Source: Bradyrhizobium manausense (GTDB lineage: Bacteria; Pseudomonadota; Alphaproteobacteria; Rhizobiales; Xanthobacteraceae). From it: 64,000 nt of DNA. Positions 34,724 to 43,500 of the stretch are shown piece after piece. Under the pieces are notes generated by a model, which was not told where the DNA came from, searched no databases, and worked only from the letters and a program-made list of their open reading frames with translations. The stretch is taken from NCBI RefSeq assembly GCF_018131105.1, contig NZ_JAFCJI010000001.1, positions 744,001 to 808,000 of the forward strand, given 5' to 3'. Numbering within the stretch: position 1 is the stretch's first letter; each line of letters opens with the position of its first letter. A program made the translations under genes and the position numbers.

Positions 34724-35494
34724 CTAAAAATTCACCCGGTTCGAGATCGCGCCGTCCACGACGAGATTGGCGCCAGTGGTGAACGCCGACACCGGACTCG
34801 CCAGAAACACCGCGGCGTTCGCGATCTCCTGTGGCGTGGCCATGCGCCCCGTCGGATTGCGCTTCATCGCATCGTTGTAGCGCTCCGGCGTGTTCTGCTC
34901 GATCATGTTCCAGACGCCGCCCTTGAAATAGACGGTGCCGGGCGAGACCACGTTGACGCGGATTTTCTTCTTCGCGTATTGCCGCGCGAGTCCCTTGGCC
35001 ATGTGGATCAGCGCCGCCTTGATCGGACCGTAGGAGCTTGCGAAATCGGCCTGAGCTGCCGAGATCGAGGAGATGATGACGAAGGCGGCGTCGCCGCTCT
35101 TCTCGCCGCTGGCTTCGAGGAAGGGACGCGCCGCGTCGAACGCATGCACGGCGCCGAGCACGTCGAGCCGAAAATTCTGTTCCCATGACGCCGGATCGTG
35201 ACCTTGCGCCATGGCGCCGGCATTGGCGAACAGCAGGTTGATCCCGCCGAGTTCCTTGGCCGCGTTCTCGACCCACGCCTTCAGCGCCGCACCGTCGGTA
35301 ACGTCGACCGTGCCGCCGGTGGCGCGGATGCCGCTCGCTTTCAGCTCGGCCACAGTGGCCGCGACCTGTTCTGCGTTGCGCGCGCACACCGCGACATTGC
35401 CGCCTTCACCGGCCAGCGTCGCCGCAATCGCCCGTCCGATGCCGCGTGTGCCACCGAGCACGATGGCATTCTTTCCCTTGAGACCGAGATCCAT
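34724..35494 (-). CDS. Short-chain dehydrogenase/reductase
   Basis: The 256-residue classical SDR binds NAD(P) at GGTRGIG (14-20) and has NAGA (91-94). Catalytic residues are Ser (in IISSIS, 141-146), Tyr155 and Lys159 (YGPIK). It ends GANLVVDGAISNRVNF, the usual family C-terminus. Arg39 after strand 2 (CARN) favours NADP. The start at MDLGLKGKNAIV is family-typical, while upstream in-frame sequence falls partly in the dispersed repeat and is not coding. The substrate is unknown. Confidence 0.88.
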   Translation of the reverse strand: MDLGLKGKNAIVLGGTRGIGRAIAATLAGEGGNVAVCARNAEQVAATVAELKASGIRATGGTVDVTDGAALKAWVENAAKELGGINLLFANAGAMAQGHDPASWEQNFRLDVLGAVHAFDAARPFLEASGEKSGDAAFVIISSISAAQADFASSYGPIKAALIHMAKGLARQYAKKKIRVNVVSPGTVYFKGGVWNMIEQNTPERYNDAMKRNPTGRMATPQEIANAAVFLASPVSAFTTGANLVVDGAISNRVNF

Positions 35495-35565
35495 TGCTTG
35501 GGTTTTCCTTTTTGTTGGGTGCAGGGAGTGTAGCTCCTTCAGGAGATGCGCAGAAGCCTCCACAT

Positions 35566-35652
35566 CGTCATTGCGAGGAGCTCTTGCGACGAAGCAATCC
35601 AGACTGTCGCTGTGGGCAGACTCGGGCTTGCTTCGCTGCGCTCGCAATGACG
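35566..35652. repeat. Dispersed palindromic repeat, copy B
   Basis: An 87-bp element with perfect 12-bp terminal inverted repeats (CGTCATTGCGAG / CTCGCAATGACG) and internal GAAGCAATCC. It is related to the element at 17483-17570. It lies between the start of the SDR gene and the stop of the next minus-strand gene. Confidence 0.85.
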
Positions 35653-35671
35653 CGGAGAGAGAAGCGGGCCC

Positions 35672-35959
35672 TCACTCCGGCGCGGCCCCCACCGGCGGGC
35701 CGCCGGGCGGGCGATGCAGGAAGGTCAGCGAGGCGTAGGCGCCGGCCCAGGAGCCGATCGCCGCGAACGCGACATAGAAGGCGTTTTCGGTGTAGCTGAT
35801 GACGGCGTAGGAGGAGAGCAGATACCAGACCGCGCTCCAGTTCGCGGCTGGCACACGCTTGCGTGCGATGACGGCTGACGTAAACATGACATAGACCGCG
35901 TCGGTGGCCGCCGTTGCGATGAACACGGCGCCTGCGGTGAGGGGATCGATGGCGGCCAT
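35672..35959 (-). CDS. Small membrane protein of unknown function
   Basis: The 95-residue product (MAAIDPLTAGAVFIATAATDAVYVMF) has three probable membrane segments, at about residues 8-28, 40-62 and 65-84, and a Pro/Gly-rich C-terminus. Codon use fits the neighbourhood. I do not recognise a family. It is divergent from the CoA-transferase gene and separated from the SDR gene by a dispersed repeat, so it is probably its own unit. Confidence 0.65.
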   Translation of the reverse strand: MAAIDPLTAGAVFIATAATDAVYVMFTSAVIARKRVPAANWSAVWYLLSSYAVISYTENAFYVAFAAIGSWAGAYASLTFLHRPPGGPPVGAAPE

Positions 35960-36015
35960 TGCATTCCTTCTCGTGCTGATGAATGGTCGCAAAAACGTAA
36001 GGGAGAGAAGCGGCC

Positions 36016-37410
36016 ATGCAAAGCCCCTCCGATATTCTCAAGGGTATCTGGACGTCTGTCGGCGGTGATGCGGCCGCGCTCGCGCGCGTGCGGTTGGCCG
36101 ACGAGGAGGGGCAGATCCCGTCTTCGTTTCGCGTCGCCGTCGCGGGCCAGACGACAATCGCTGCCGCAGGCCTCGCCGCGGCCGAGATCTGGCGACTGCG
36201 TAGCGGCGAGGCGCAGGACGTGACCGTCGGCATGCGCCACGCCGTCGTCGAATGCCGCTCCGAGCGTTATCTGCGCCTCGACGACAAGCCGCCGCCGCCA
36301 GCCTGGGACGCCATCGCCGGCGTGTACAGGACAGGCGACGGCCGCTTCGTCCGCTGCCACACCAATTTCCCGCATCACCGCGACGCCGTCTGCAAGGTGC
36401 TCGGCTGCGTGGCCGAGCGCGATAAAGTGCAGGCCGCACTGATGCAGTGGAAGGGCGAGGATTTTGAAACCGCGGCCTATGCCGCAGGCGGCGTCGTTGC
36501 ATTGGTGCGCTCTTACGACGAATGGTCCGCGCTGCCGCAGGCGCGCGCTCTCGCCGGACTTCCGCTGATCTCGATCGAGAAGATCGGCGATGCCCCGCCC
36601 AAGCGATGGCCGCAAGGTGGTCGGCCGCTCGCAGGCGTGCGCGTGCTCGATCTCTCCCGCGTCATCGCAGGTCCCGTCGCGGGCCGCACGCTTGCCGTGC
36701 ATGGTGCCGACGTGCTGCTCGTATCGGGGCCGGATCTGCCGGCCATTCCGTGGCTGACCATCGACACCGGCCGCGGCAAGCTTACCACCTTCATCGAACT
36801 GAAGAGCGAGGCGGGCAGGGCGCAGATGCGCGCGCTGCTGAAGGACGCTGACATCTTCTCGCAAGGCTATCGCCCGAGCGCGCTCTCAGCCCTGGGCTTC
36901 TCGCCGGAAGAGGCCGCAAGAATCAATCCCGGCATCGTCTACGTCACGCTATCGGCGTACGGTGACGCCGGTCCCTGGGCCGAGCGGCGCGGCTTCGATT
37001 CACTGGTGCAGACCACGACCGGCTTCAATCACGCGGAGGGGAGGGCCGCCGGAGTCGATGGTCCGAAGGAATTGCCCGCGCAGATGCTCGACCACGCCAC
37101 CGGCTATCTGATGGCGTTCGGCGCGATGATGGCCAAGGCACGCCAGGTTCGTGAGGGCGGTAGTTGGCACGTGCGTGTGTCGCTGGCTCAGACCGGACGC
37201 TGGCTATGGAATCTCGGCCGGCTCGAAAGCGGTCTCGACACCCCGGATCTTACGGGTGACGCCGTACATGCTGCGTTCATGGAAACGGTGTCATCTGGCT
37301 TCGGCACGTTGAAAGCGGTGCGCCATTCGGCTGTGCTGTCGAAGACGCCGGTGCGCTGGGATCGACCGGCGATGCCGCTCGGCAGCCATCCGCCGCAATG
37401 GCCGCGCTGA
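36016..37410 (+). CDS. CoA-transferase family III (CaiB/BaiF type) with reordered domains
   Basis: The 464-residue product contains the family III N-terminal signature LAGVRVLDLSRVIAGPVAGRTLAVHGADVLLV, but it starts near residue 207 instead of near residue 5. The catalytic Asp in QMLDHATGYL is Asp359. The first 205 residues (AAAEIWRLRSGEAQDVTVGMRHAV, YRTGDGRFVRCHTNFPHHRDAVCKVLG, VRSYDEWSALPQARAL) look like the lobe that normally follows the catalytic Asp. The protein therefore reads as permuted or as a fusion of two half-proteins. It probably still moves CoA between carboxylic acids; the substrate is unknown. Confidence 0.8.
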   Translation: MQSPSDILKGIWTSVGGDAAALARVRLADEEGQIPSSFRVAVAGQTTIAAAGLAAAEIWRLRSGEAQDVTVGMRHAVVECRSERYLRLDDKPPPPAWDAIAGVYRTGDGRFVRCHTNFPHHRDAVCKVLGCVAERDKVQAALMQWKGEDFETAAYAAGGVVALVRSYDEWSALPQARALAGLPLISIEKIGDAPPKRWPQGGRPLAGVRVLDLSRVIAGPVAGRTLAVHGADVLLVSGPDLPAIPWLTIDTGRGKLTTFIELKSEAGRAQMRALLKDADIFSQGYRPSALSALGFSPEEAARINPGIVYVTLSAYGDAGPWAERRGFDSLVQTTTGFNHAEGRAAGVDGPKELPAQMLDHATGYLMAFGAMMAKARQVREGGSWHVRVSLAQTGRWLWNLGRLESGLDTPDLTGDAVHAAFMETVSSGFGTLKAVRHSAVLSKTPVRWDRPAMPLGSHPPQWPR

Positions 37411-37429
37411 AGCTGACGTGAAGCTGACG
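37408..37429. repeat. 11-bp tandem duplication at the CoA-transferase stop
   Basis: TGAAGCTGACG occurs twice without a gap, and the first TGA is the stop codon. It looks like a small slippage duplication. Confidence 0.6.
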
Positions 37430-37562
37430 TGTCGCAAGATTTTACCGCCAACCGACGGACGACCCGCGTTTTTTTAGGTTGTTTGAAATCGCAATTCGGC
37501 ACTATTAGCGCGACCGATGAGGCAGTTGTCTGCCGAGATCGTCGCAGACATGACCGGGCCCC

Positions 37563-38807
37563 ATGGTAGCTGAAAATACCAAGCGATTGCAGGTGTTTAC
37601 AAAACGGCGGGTGATCACATCCGTAGTTTTACTAGCGCTTGCCGGGGCGGGTGCCTACGGCTTCCAGTTTGCAGGCGCCAAGGACAAGAAGCATTCCGAA
37701 ATCTCCAGCCAGTCGCGCAGGAATGCCCAGAATTTCACGCCGACGGCGTCCGAATGGGCGACGCTGACGATCGAGCCGGTCAAGGCCAAGACCTTCCGCG
37801 CCGAATACGTCACCGAAGGCAAGGTCGCGGTCGACGAGGATCGTTCGACGCCAGTGTTCTCGCCCTATGCGGGGCGCGTCACCAAGCTGCTCGCCAAGCC
37901 CGGCGAGACCTTGAAGCAAGGTCAACCGCTGTTCACAATCGAGGCCGCCGACACCGTGCAGGCCCAGAATGAATTCATCGCCGCGATGACCGCGCAGAAC
38001 AAGGCGAAGTCGGCGATCGATCTTGCCGACATCCAGTTCAAGCGCGCGAAGGATCTCTACGAGGGCCATGCGATTCCGCTGAAGGACTATCAGCAGGCGG
38101 AAGCGACCCAGGTCCAGGCGCAGAACGACATGCGATCTTCGGTGACGGCACTGGAAGCCGCACGCAACAAGCTGCGGATTCTCGGCTTCACCGACGAATC
38201 CATCAAGTCGTTCCAGGAGAAGGGCGTGATCGATCGCGAGATCACGATCTACTCGCCGATCTCCGGCACGGTCGTGCAGCGCAAGATCGGCCCCGGCCAG
38301 TACGTCAATTCCGGCGCGAGCGATCCGGTGTTCGTGGTCGGCGATCTCTCCACGGTCTGGCTCACCGCCTTCGTGCGCGAGAGCGATGCGGCCGCGGTGT
38401 GCATCGGGCAGGACATCACCGTCAACGTGATGGCGCTGCCGGGCCGCCCGCTGACGGCCAAGATCAACTACGTTGCCGCGGCGATCGATTCGAGCACGCG
38501 TCGTCTCCTGGTCCGCGCCACCATCGACAACAAGGACGGCCTGCTCAAGCCGGAAATGTTCGCCAACGTCACGATCTATTCGGCCGGGGACCGCGCCGCG
38601 CCGGCAGTGCCGAAGCAGGCGTTGATCTATGAAGCCGACAAGGTGCGGCTCTGGGTCGCTCGCGAGGACAAGTCGGTCGAGTTGCGCGAGATCAAGACCG
38701 GCCTCATCAACGGCAACCTCGTCGAGGTGACCAGCAACCTGAAGCCCGGCGAGCAGATTGTCGTGAAGGGCAGCCTGTTCATCGACCGCGCGGCGTCCGG
38801 TAGCTGA
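37563..38807 (+). CDS. RND efflux periplasmic adaptor (CzcB/CusB-like)
   Basis: The 414-residue membrane-fusion protein has one N-terminal membrane anchor (about residues 18-36), a barrel-sandwich half (TPVFSPYAGRVTKLLAKPGETLKQGQPLFTIE), a coiled-coil hairpin (about 140-220), the second lipoyl half (ITIYSPISGTVVQRKIGPGQYV), and a beta-barrel ending with VKGSLFIDRAASG. It connects the inner-membrane pump to an outer-membrane channel. The gene lies 38 bp before the RND pump gene, so the two form an operon. No metal-binding His/Met cluster is evident, so a heavy-metal substrate is not certain. Confidence 0.87.
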   Translation: MVAENTKRLQVFTKRRVITSVVLLALAGAGAYGFQFAGAKDKKHSEISSQSRRNAQNFTPTASEWATLTIEPVKAKTFRAEYVTEGKVAVDEDRSTPVFSPYAGRVTKLLAKPGETLKQGQPLFTIEAADTVQAQNEFIAAMTAQNKAKSAIDLADIQFKRAKDLYEGHAIPLKDYQQAEATQVQAQNDMRSSVTALEAARNKLRILGFTDESIKSFQEKGVIDREITIYSPISGTVVQRKIGPGQYVNSGASDPVFVVGDLSTVWLTAFVRESDAAAVCIGQDITVNVMALPGRPLTAKINYVAAAIDSSTRRLLVRATIDNKDGLLKPEMFANVTIYSAGDRAAPAVPKQALIYEADKVRLWVAREDKSVELREIKTGLINGNLVEVTSNLKPGEQIVVKGSLFIDRAASGS

Positions 38808-38845
38808 TCGACGACCCAAGAAAACAAGACAAGCTGAAGACCTGA

Positions 38846-41800
38846 ATGGACCGTCTCGTCGCCCTTGCCGTCAACCGGCGCTTCCTGATGGTCGGCATGT
38901 TCGTTGCCGTGTTCATCGGCGGCCTGCTCGCGTTCAACCAGCTCAACATCGAGGCCTATCCCGATCCGACCCCGCCGATGGTCGACATCGTGACGCAGAG
39001 CCCCGGCCTGTCGGCGGAAGAGATCGAACGCTATATCACGATCCCGATCGAGACCCAGGTCGCGGGCCTGAAGAACCTCACGACGATCCGGACCATCTCG
39101 CTCTACGGCCTCTCCGACGTCAAACTTCAGTTCTCCTTCGCCTATACCTATGACGAGGCGTTGCAGCAGGTGCTGAACCGGCTGGCGCAACTCGCGCCGC
39201 TGCCGGGCAACGTGCAGCCGCAGATCTCGCCGTTGAGCCCGATCGGCGAAATCTTCCGCTATCGCCTGGTCGGCCCGCCGAACTACAGCGTGCTCGACCT
39301 CAAGACGATCCAGGACTGGATCCTCCAGCGTCGTTTCCGCGCCGTGCCTGGCGTGATCGACGTCACCGGCTGGGGCGGCAAGAGCAAGACCTATGAGCTC
39401 CAGGTCGACAACAACAAGCTGGTTGCCAACGGCTTGACGCTGCCGCAGCTGCTCCAGGCCGTCAGCAATTCCAATGTCAATGTCGGCGGCAACACCGTCA
39501 ATATCGGCCAGCAATCGGCCGTGGTGCGCGGCGTCGGTCTGATCCGCTCGATCGACGACCTCGCCAACACCATGATCGCCCAGACCAACGGCAATCCGGT
39601 GCTGGTGAAGGACGTCGCCACCGTCACCGTCGGCCAGAAGCCGCGTCTCGGCATCGCGGGCATCGACGATTCCGACGACATCGTGCAGGGTATCGTGCTG
39701 ATGCGGCGCGGCGAGCAGAGCTCGCCAACCATCAAGCGGGTCCACCAGCTCGTGCAGACCATCAACAACTCCAGTATCCTGCCGCCCGGCGTGCGCATCG
39801 AGCGCATCTACGACCGCGGAGACCTGATCGAACTCACCACCCACACCGTGCTGCACAACATGGTGGTCGGCATCCTGCTGATCGTGCTGTTGCAGTGGAT
39901 CTTCCTCGGCGATCTGCGCAGTGCACTGATCGTCGGCGCGACAATTCCGTTCGCGCTGTTTTTCGCCGTGATCATCCTGGTGCTGCGCGGGGAATCTGCC
40001 AACCTGCTGTCGGTCGGTGCCATCGATTTCGGCCTGATCGTGGATGCCACCGTCATCATGGTGGAGGCGATCTTCCGTCGCCTGACGCAGACCACGCCAA
40101 CGACGGAATCCGAGCACATGTCGCCCGAGACACTGTTCGGCATGAAGAGCCATGCCATTCTCAGCGCCGCGGCCGACGTTTCGCGCTCGATCTTCTTTGC
40201 CGCCGCGATCATCATTGCGGCCTTCCTGCCGCTGTTCACGCTCTCAGGCGTCGAAGGCAACATTTTCGGACCGATGGCGCGCACCTATGCCTACGCCCTC
40301 GCGGGCGGCCTGCTGGCGACCTTTACCGTCACGCCTGCGCTGTCCGCGATCATCCTGCCGGCGCATGTCGAGGAGACCGAGACCAGGGTGATGCAGATCC
40401 TGCACCGGATCTACATGCCGGTCCTGAATTGGGCCGTCGCCAACCGCACCATCATGCTCGGCGCCGCCGTCGGCCTCGTGCTGATGACGGTTGCGCTCAG
40501 CCGGCTGCTCGGCCTCGAATTCCTGCCCAAGCTCGAAGAGGGCAATCTCTGGATCCGGGCCACGCTGCCGCCGACGATTTCGCTCCAGGAGGGCAACTCA
40601 TACGTCAACGAGATGCGCAAGCTGATCCGCGCCAGGCCCGAGGTCGAGTCCGTGGTGTCGCAGCACGGGCGTCCCGATGACGGCACCGACGCCGCGGGCT
40701 TCTTCAATGCCGAGTTCTTCGCGCCGCTCAAACCCGCGAGCGAGTGGCCCGGCACGCATGACAAGGAGGAGCTGACCGCGGAGCTGCTCAAGCAGCTCGA
40801 CGATCGCTTCCCCGGCGTCGAGTTCAACTTCTCGCAATATCTCCAGGACAACGTCTCGGAAGCCGTCTCCGGTGTGAAGGGCGAGAACTCGATCAAGCTG
40901 TTCGGCAGCGATCTCCAGGCGCTGACCGACACGGCCAACAAGATCAAGTCTGTGCTGTCGACCGTGCAGGGCGTGACCGACCTCGCGGTGTTCACTTCGC
41001 TGGGGCAGCCGACGGTGCAGATCGACATCGATCGCGCCAAGGCTGCGCGCTACGGGCTCGCACCCGGCGACATCAACGCCACGATCAAGGTCGCGATCGG
41101 CGGCGACACCGCGGGCGACATCTACGAGCCGGGAAGCGACCGCCACTTCCCGATCATCGTTCGCCTTGCGCCGGAATATCGCCGGAGCGCGGAGGCGATC
41201 CAGAACATACGGATCGGTGCGCCCGGACCGAACGGCTCGGTGACCCAGATTCCTCTCAGCGAGGTCGCCACGATCAGCCTCGTCTCCGGCGCCGCCTATA
41301 TCTATCGTGAGCAGCAGGAACGCTATCTGCCGATCAAGTTCTCGGTACGTGAGCGCGATCTCGGCAGTGCCATCCGCGAGGCCCAAGACAAGATCGCCGA
41401 ACAGGTGCAGCTGCCGCCCGGATCCCACATGGAATGGGTCGGCGAATTCGGCAATCTCCAGGACGCGATCCGGCGCTTGTCGATCGTGGTGCCGATCTCG
41501 CTAGCACTGATCGCCGTCCTGCTCTGGTTCAATTTCGGCTCGATGACCGACACGCTGCTCGCCATGAGCGTGATCCCGATGGCCATCTTCGGCGGCGTGC
41601 TGGGTTTGCTGATCACCGGCACCGCCTTCAGCGTCTCGGCGGCGATTGGCTTCATCGCGCTGTTCGGCATCGCCGTGATGGACGGCATCATCATCCTGTC
41701 GCAGTTCAACCAGCTGATTGATGAAGGCATGGACCGCCTGAGCGCGGTGATCCGCACCGGCGAACTGCAGCTCAGGCCCGTGCTGATGACCTGCGTGGTC

Positions 41801-41962
41801 GCCGGCGTCGGCCTGCTGCCAGCCGCGCTGTCGGGAGGTATCGGCTCGCAGGTGCAGAAACCGCTCGCGGTCGTGGTCGTCACCGGAATGATGCTGGCGC
41901 CGGTCGTGATCCTGGTGACGCTGCCGGTGTTGATCTCTTTCTTCTCGCGCCGCGCGCGCTGA
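38846..41962 (+). CDS. RND efflux pump, CzcA-like heavy-metal efflux type
   Basis: The 1038-residue inner-membrane proton antiporter has the twelve-segment RND layout with two large periplasmic loops. The opening RRFLMVGMFVAVFIGGLLAFNQLNIEAYPDPTPP and the fourth-segment motif DFGLIVDATVIMVEAIFRRL (Asp394, Asp400) place it close to the HME/CzcA branch. That branch usually has GAVV where this protein has ATVI, so it may be a divergent subgroup with another substrate. No outer-membrane channel gene is in this operon, although a TolC-like gene lies 1.5 kb away on the other strand. Confidence 0.88.
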   Translation: MDRLVALAVNRRFLMVGMFVAVFIGGLLAFNQLNIEAYPDPTPPMVDIVTQSPGLSAEEIERYITIPIETQVAGLKNLTTIRTISLYGLSDVKLQFSFAYTYDEALQQVLNRLAQLAPLPGNVQPQISPLSPIGEIFRYRLVGPPNYSVLDLKTIQDWILQRRFRAVPGVIDVTGWGGKSKTYELQVDNNKLVANGLTLPQLLQAVSNSNVNVGGNTVNIGQQSAVVRGVGLIRSIDDLANTMIAQTNGNPVLVKDVATVTVGQKPRLGIAGIDDSDDIVQGIVLMRRGEQSSPTIKRVHQLVQTINNSSILPPGVRIERIYDRGDLIELTTHTVLHNMVVGILLIVLLQWIFLGDLRSALIVGATIPFALFFAVIILVLRGESANLLSVGAIDFGLIVDATVIMVEAIFRRLTQTTPTTESEHMSPETLFGMKSHAILSAAADVSRSIFFAAAIIIAAFLPLFTLSGVEGNIFGPMARTYAYALAGGLLATFTVTPALSAIILPAHVEETETRVMQILHRIYMPVLNWAVANRTIMLGAAVGLVLMTVALSRLLGLEFLPKLEEGNLWIRATLPPTISLQEGNSYVNEMRKLIRARPEVESVVSQHGRPDDGTDAAGFFNAEFFAPLKPASEWPGTHDKEELTAELLKQLDDRFPGVEFNFSQYLQDNVSEAVSGVKGENSIKLFGSDLQALTDTANKIKSVLSTVQGVTDLAVFTSLGQPTVQIDIDRAKAARYGLAPGDINATIKVAIGGDTAGDIYEPGSDRHFPIIVRLAPEYRRSAEAIQNIRIGAPGPNGSVTQIPLSEVATISLVSGAAYIYREQQERYLPIKFSVRERDLGSAIREAQDKIAEQVQLPPGSHMEWVGEFGNLQDAIRRLSIVVPISLALIAVLLWFNFGSMTDTLLAMSVIPMAIFGGVLGLLITGTAFSVSAAIGFIALFGIAVMDGIIILSQFNQLIDEGMDRLSAVIRTGELQLRPVLMTCVVAGVGLLPAALSGGIGSQVQKPLAVVVVTGMMLAPVVILVTLPVLISFFSRRAR

Positions 41963-41970
41963 CGCCGCGC

Positions 41971-42882
41971 TTAAAATTCGTAAAGCCGCGCGGGATTGTC
42001 GACCAAAATCTTCTTGCGCACATGGGCATCCGGCGCCCACAGCGGAAGCTGGTTGAGCAAGCGGCCATCGTCGATCTGGTGGAACGGCGCGATGTCTGTG
42101 CTCTTGCGGCCCTCGACCTGCGCCGAATCCGGATGCGGCCAGTCGGTGCCCCAGACAATGCGATCCGGGTTCGCTTCGATCAGCGCACGCGCATAGGGCA
42201 CCATGTCCTGATAATCGGGAGCGAGATTGGACGAGCGATATGCGCCTGAAATCTTCACGTAGGCCTTGCCTGACTTGATCAGAGCAACGAGGTCGGCAAA
42301 GCCGGGCTGCTCCAGTCCGAGCGGAGCCTCGAGTCCGCCAAAGTGGTCGAACACCGCAGGCACCGGTGAGGCCAGCACGAGATCCCTGATCGCCGAGATC
42401 ATTGACAGCGTCGTGTAGAGTTGCACATGCCAGCCGCGCGCCTTCATGCGCTCGACGGCGGTGGTGAAGCGGGCGCGACCGACATCGGGATTGTTGACGC
42501 CGTCGGTGGCCATATTGATACGGATGCCGCGAAAGCCTGCCGCCTGCATCGCGTCGAGCTCGTTCTCCGTGGTCTTGTCGTCGATCACGGCCACCCCGCG
42601 CGCGGTCCTGCCGCGCGCTTTCATCCCGAACAGGCTGGAGGAATTGTCGGTGCCGTAGACGCTCGGCGTGACGATCACGACGCGCTCGATGTGCAGCGTT
42701 TTGTGCAGCGCCGCCATTTCTTCCGGGCTTGCCGGTCCCGGCGTGTAGACGCGCCCCGCGAAGAACGGAAATTTGGCGACGTCGCCATGGATATGGGTGT
42801 GACAGTCGCAGGCGCCTGCCGGCACCTCGAAATTGATCGGTGTCGTGGGCTGCGCTGCGCGCGCGTAAACCTGGTCGGTCAT
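41971..42882 (-). CDS. TIM-barrel amidohydrolase (amidohydrolase 2 family)
   Basis: The 303-residue metal-dependent hydrolase has the N-terminal HxHxH-type motif CHTHIHG (His28, His30) and a late GTDWPHP motif with the catalytic Asp, plus a DHFGG strand-end His in the middle. This layout fits the group that includes 2-pyrone-4,6-dicarboxylate lactonase and related hydrolases. The substrate cannot be fixed from context. It is convergent with the RND pump gene with only 8 bp between stops, and it follows the P-loop gene on the same strand. Confidence 0.85.
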   Translation of the reverse strand: MTDQVYARAAQPTTPINFEVPAGACDCHTHIHGDVAKFPFFAGRVYTPGPASPEEMAALHKTLHIERVVIVTPSVYGTDNSSSLFGMKARGRTARGVAVIDDKTTENELDAMQAAGFRGIRINMATDGVNNPDVGRARFTTAVERMKARGWHVQLYTTLSMISAIRDLVLASPVPAVFDHFGGLEAPLGLEQPGFADLVALIKSGKAYVKISGAYRSSNLAPDYQDMVPYARALIEANPDRIVWGTDWPHPDSAQVEGRKSTDIAPFHQIDDGRLLNQLPLWAPDAHVRKKILVDNPARLYEF

Positions 42883-42921
42883 GGGTACTCCGGCGGCGAG
42901 AAGGCGCGCGACGATATCACA

Positions 42922-43479
42922 TCAGCCGGGCAGTCGCGCCACGTCGGTGCATAGCTGCTCGACGAGCTGCGCGACCGGTCGCGCGCCGTCGATGCGGACG
43001 ACAGGGCAGGGCAGGCCGGCAATCCACGCTTCATGCTTTGCAAGGCTGCGGCCCTCGCGGTCGCCGGCCTCGTAATGCGCGGCCCATTCGATGAAGGCTT
43101 CCGTCTCCGCATGACGCCAGCCGCCCGGGGCGACGGCATCAAGACCGAAATGCGCGGCCTCGCGGGCACGGAGGCGCTTCAAGCGAAGCTCGCGCGGGGT
43201 GACCACGAAGACGACGAGGTCGAAATACGCGACGAGTTCGTCGCCCCAACCGGTGGCGGTTCCGCTCAACACCCAGTCGTGCCGCGGCAGGAACATCTCG
43301 CGCATCAGGCGCAGCCGGTCTGCGGCCGAGCGCGTCGTCCGGTACGGAGGCGACGTCGGCAGCCAGAAATAATCGTCGCAGTCGTGATGCGGCAGCGCCA
43401 GCCTGTCCGCAAGCGCGCGGCCGAGCGTTGTCACGCCAGCGCCTGAGGCTCCCATCAGATGAATGCGGCGGCTCTTCAT
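42922..43479 (-). CDS. P-loop nucleotide kinase-like protein lacking the Walker A lysine
   Basis: The 185-residue product resembles small adenylate kinase-like or topology-modulation (FlaR-like) proteins. It begins with RRIHLMGASGAGVTTLGRALADRL. The P-loop reads G-x4-G-V-T-T (residues 10-18), so the usual Lys is Val16. Later features fit a kinase: a DDYFW stretch, WVLSGTATGWG, and FVVTPRELRLKRLRARE with lid-like arginines. Either the family uses another residue or the enzyme binds nucleotide in an unusual way. Its neighbours give no hint of function. Confidence 0.75.
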   Translation of the reverse strand: MKSRRIHLMGASGAGVTTLGRALADRLALPHHDCDDYFWLPTSPPYRTTRSAADRLRLMREMFLPRHDWVLSGTATGWGDELVAYFDLVVFVVTPRELRLKRLRAREAAHFGLDAVAPGGWRHAETEAFIEWAAHYEAGDREGRSLAKHEAWIAGLPCPVVRIDGARPVAQLVEQLCTDVARLPG

Positions 43480-43500
43480 CGGTGTCGACCGACTTGAAAC

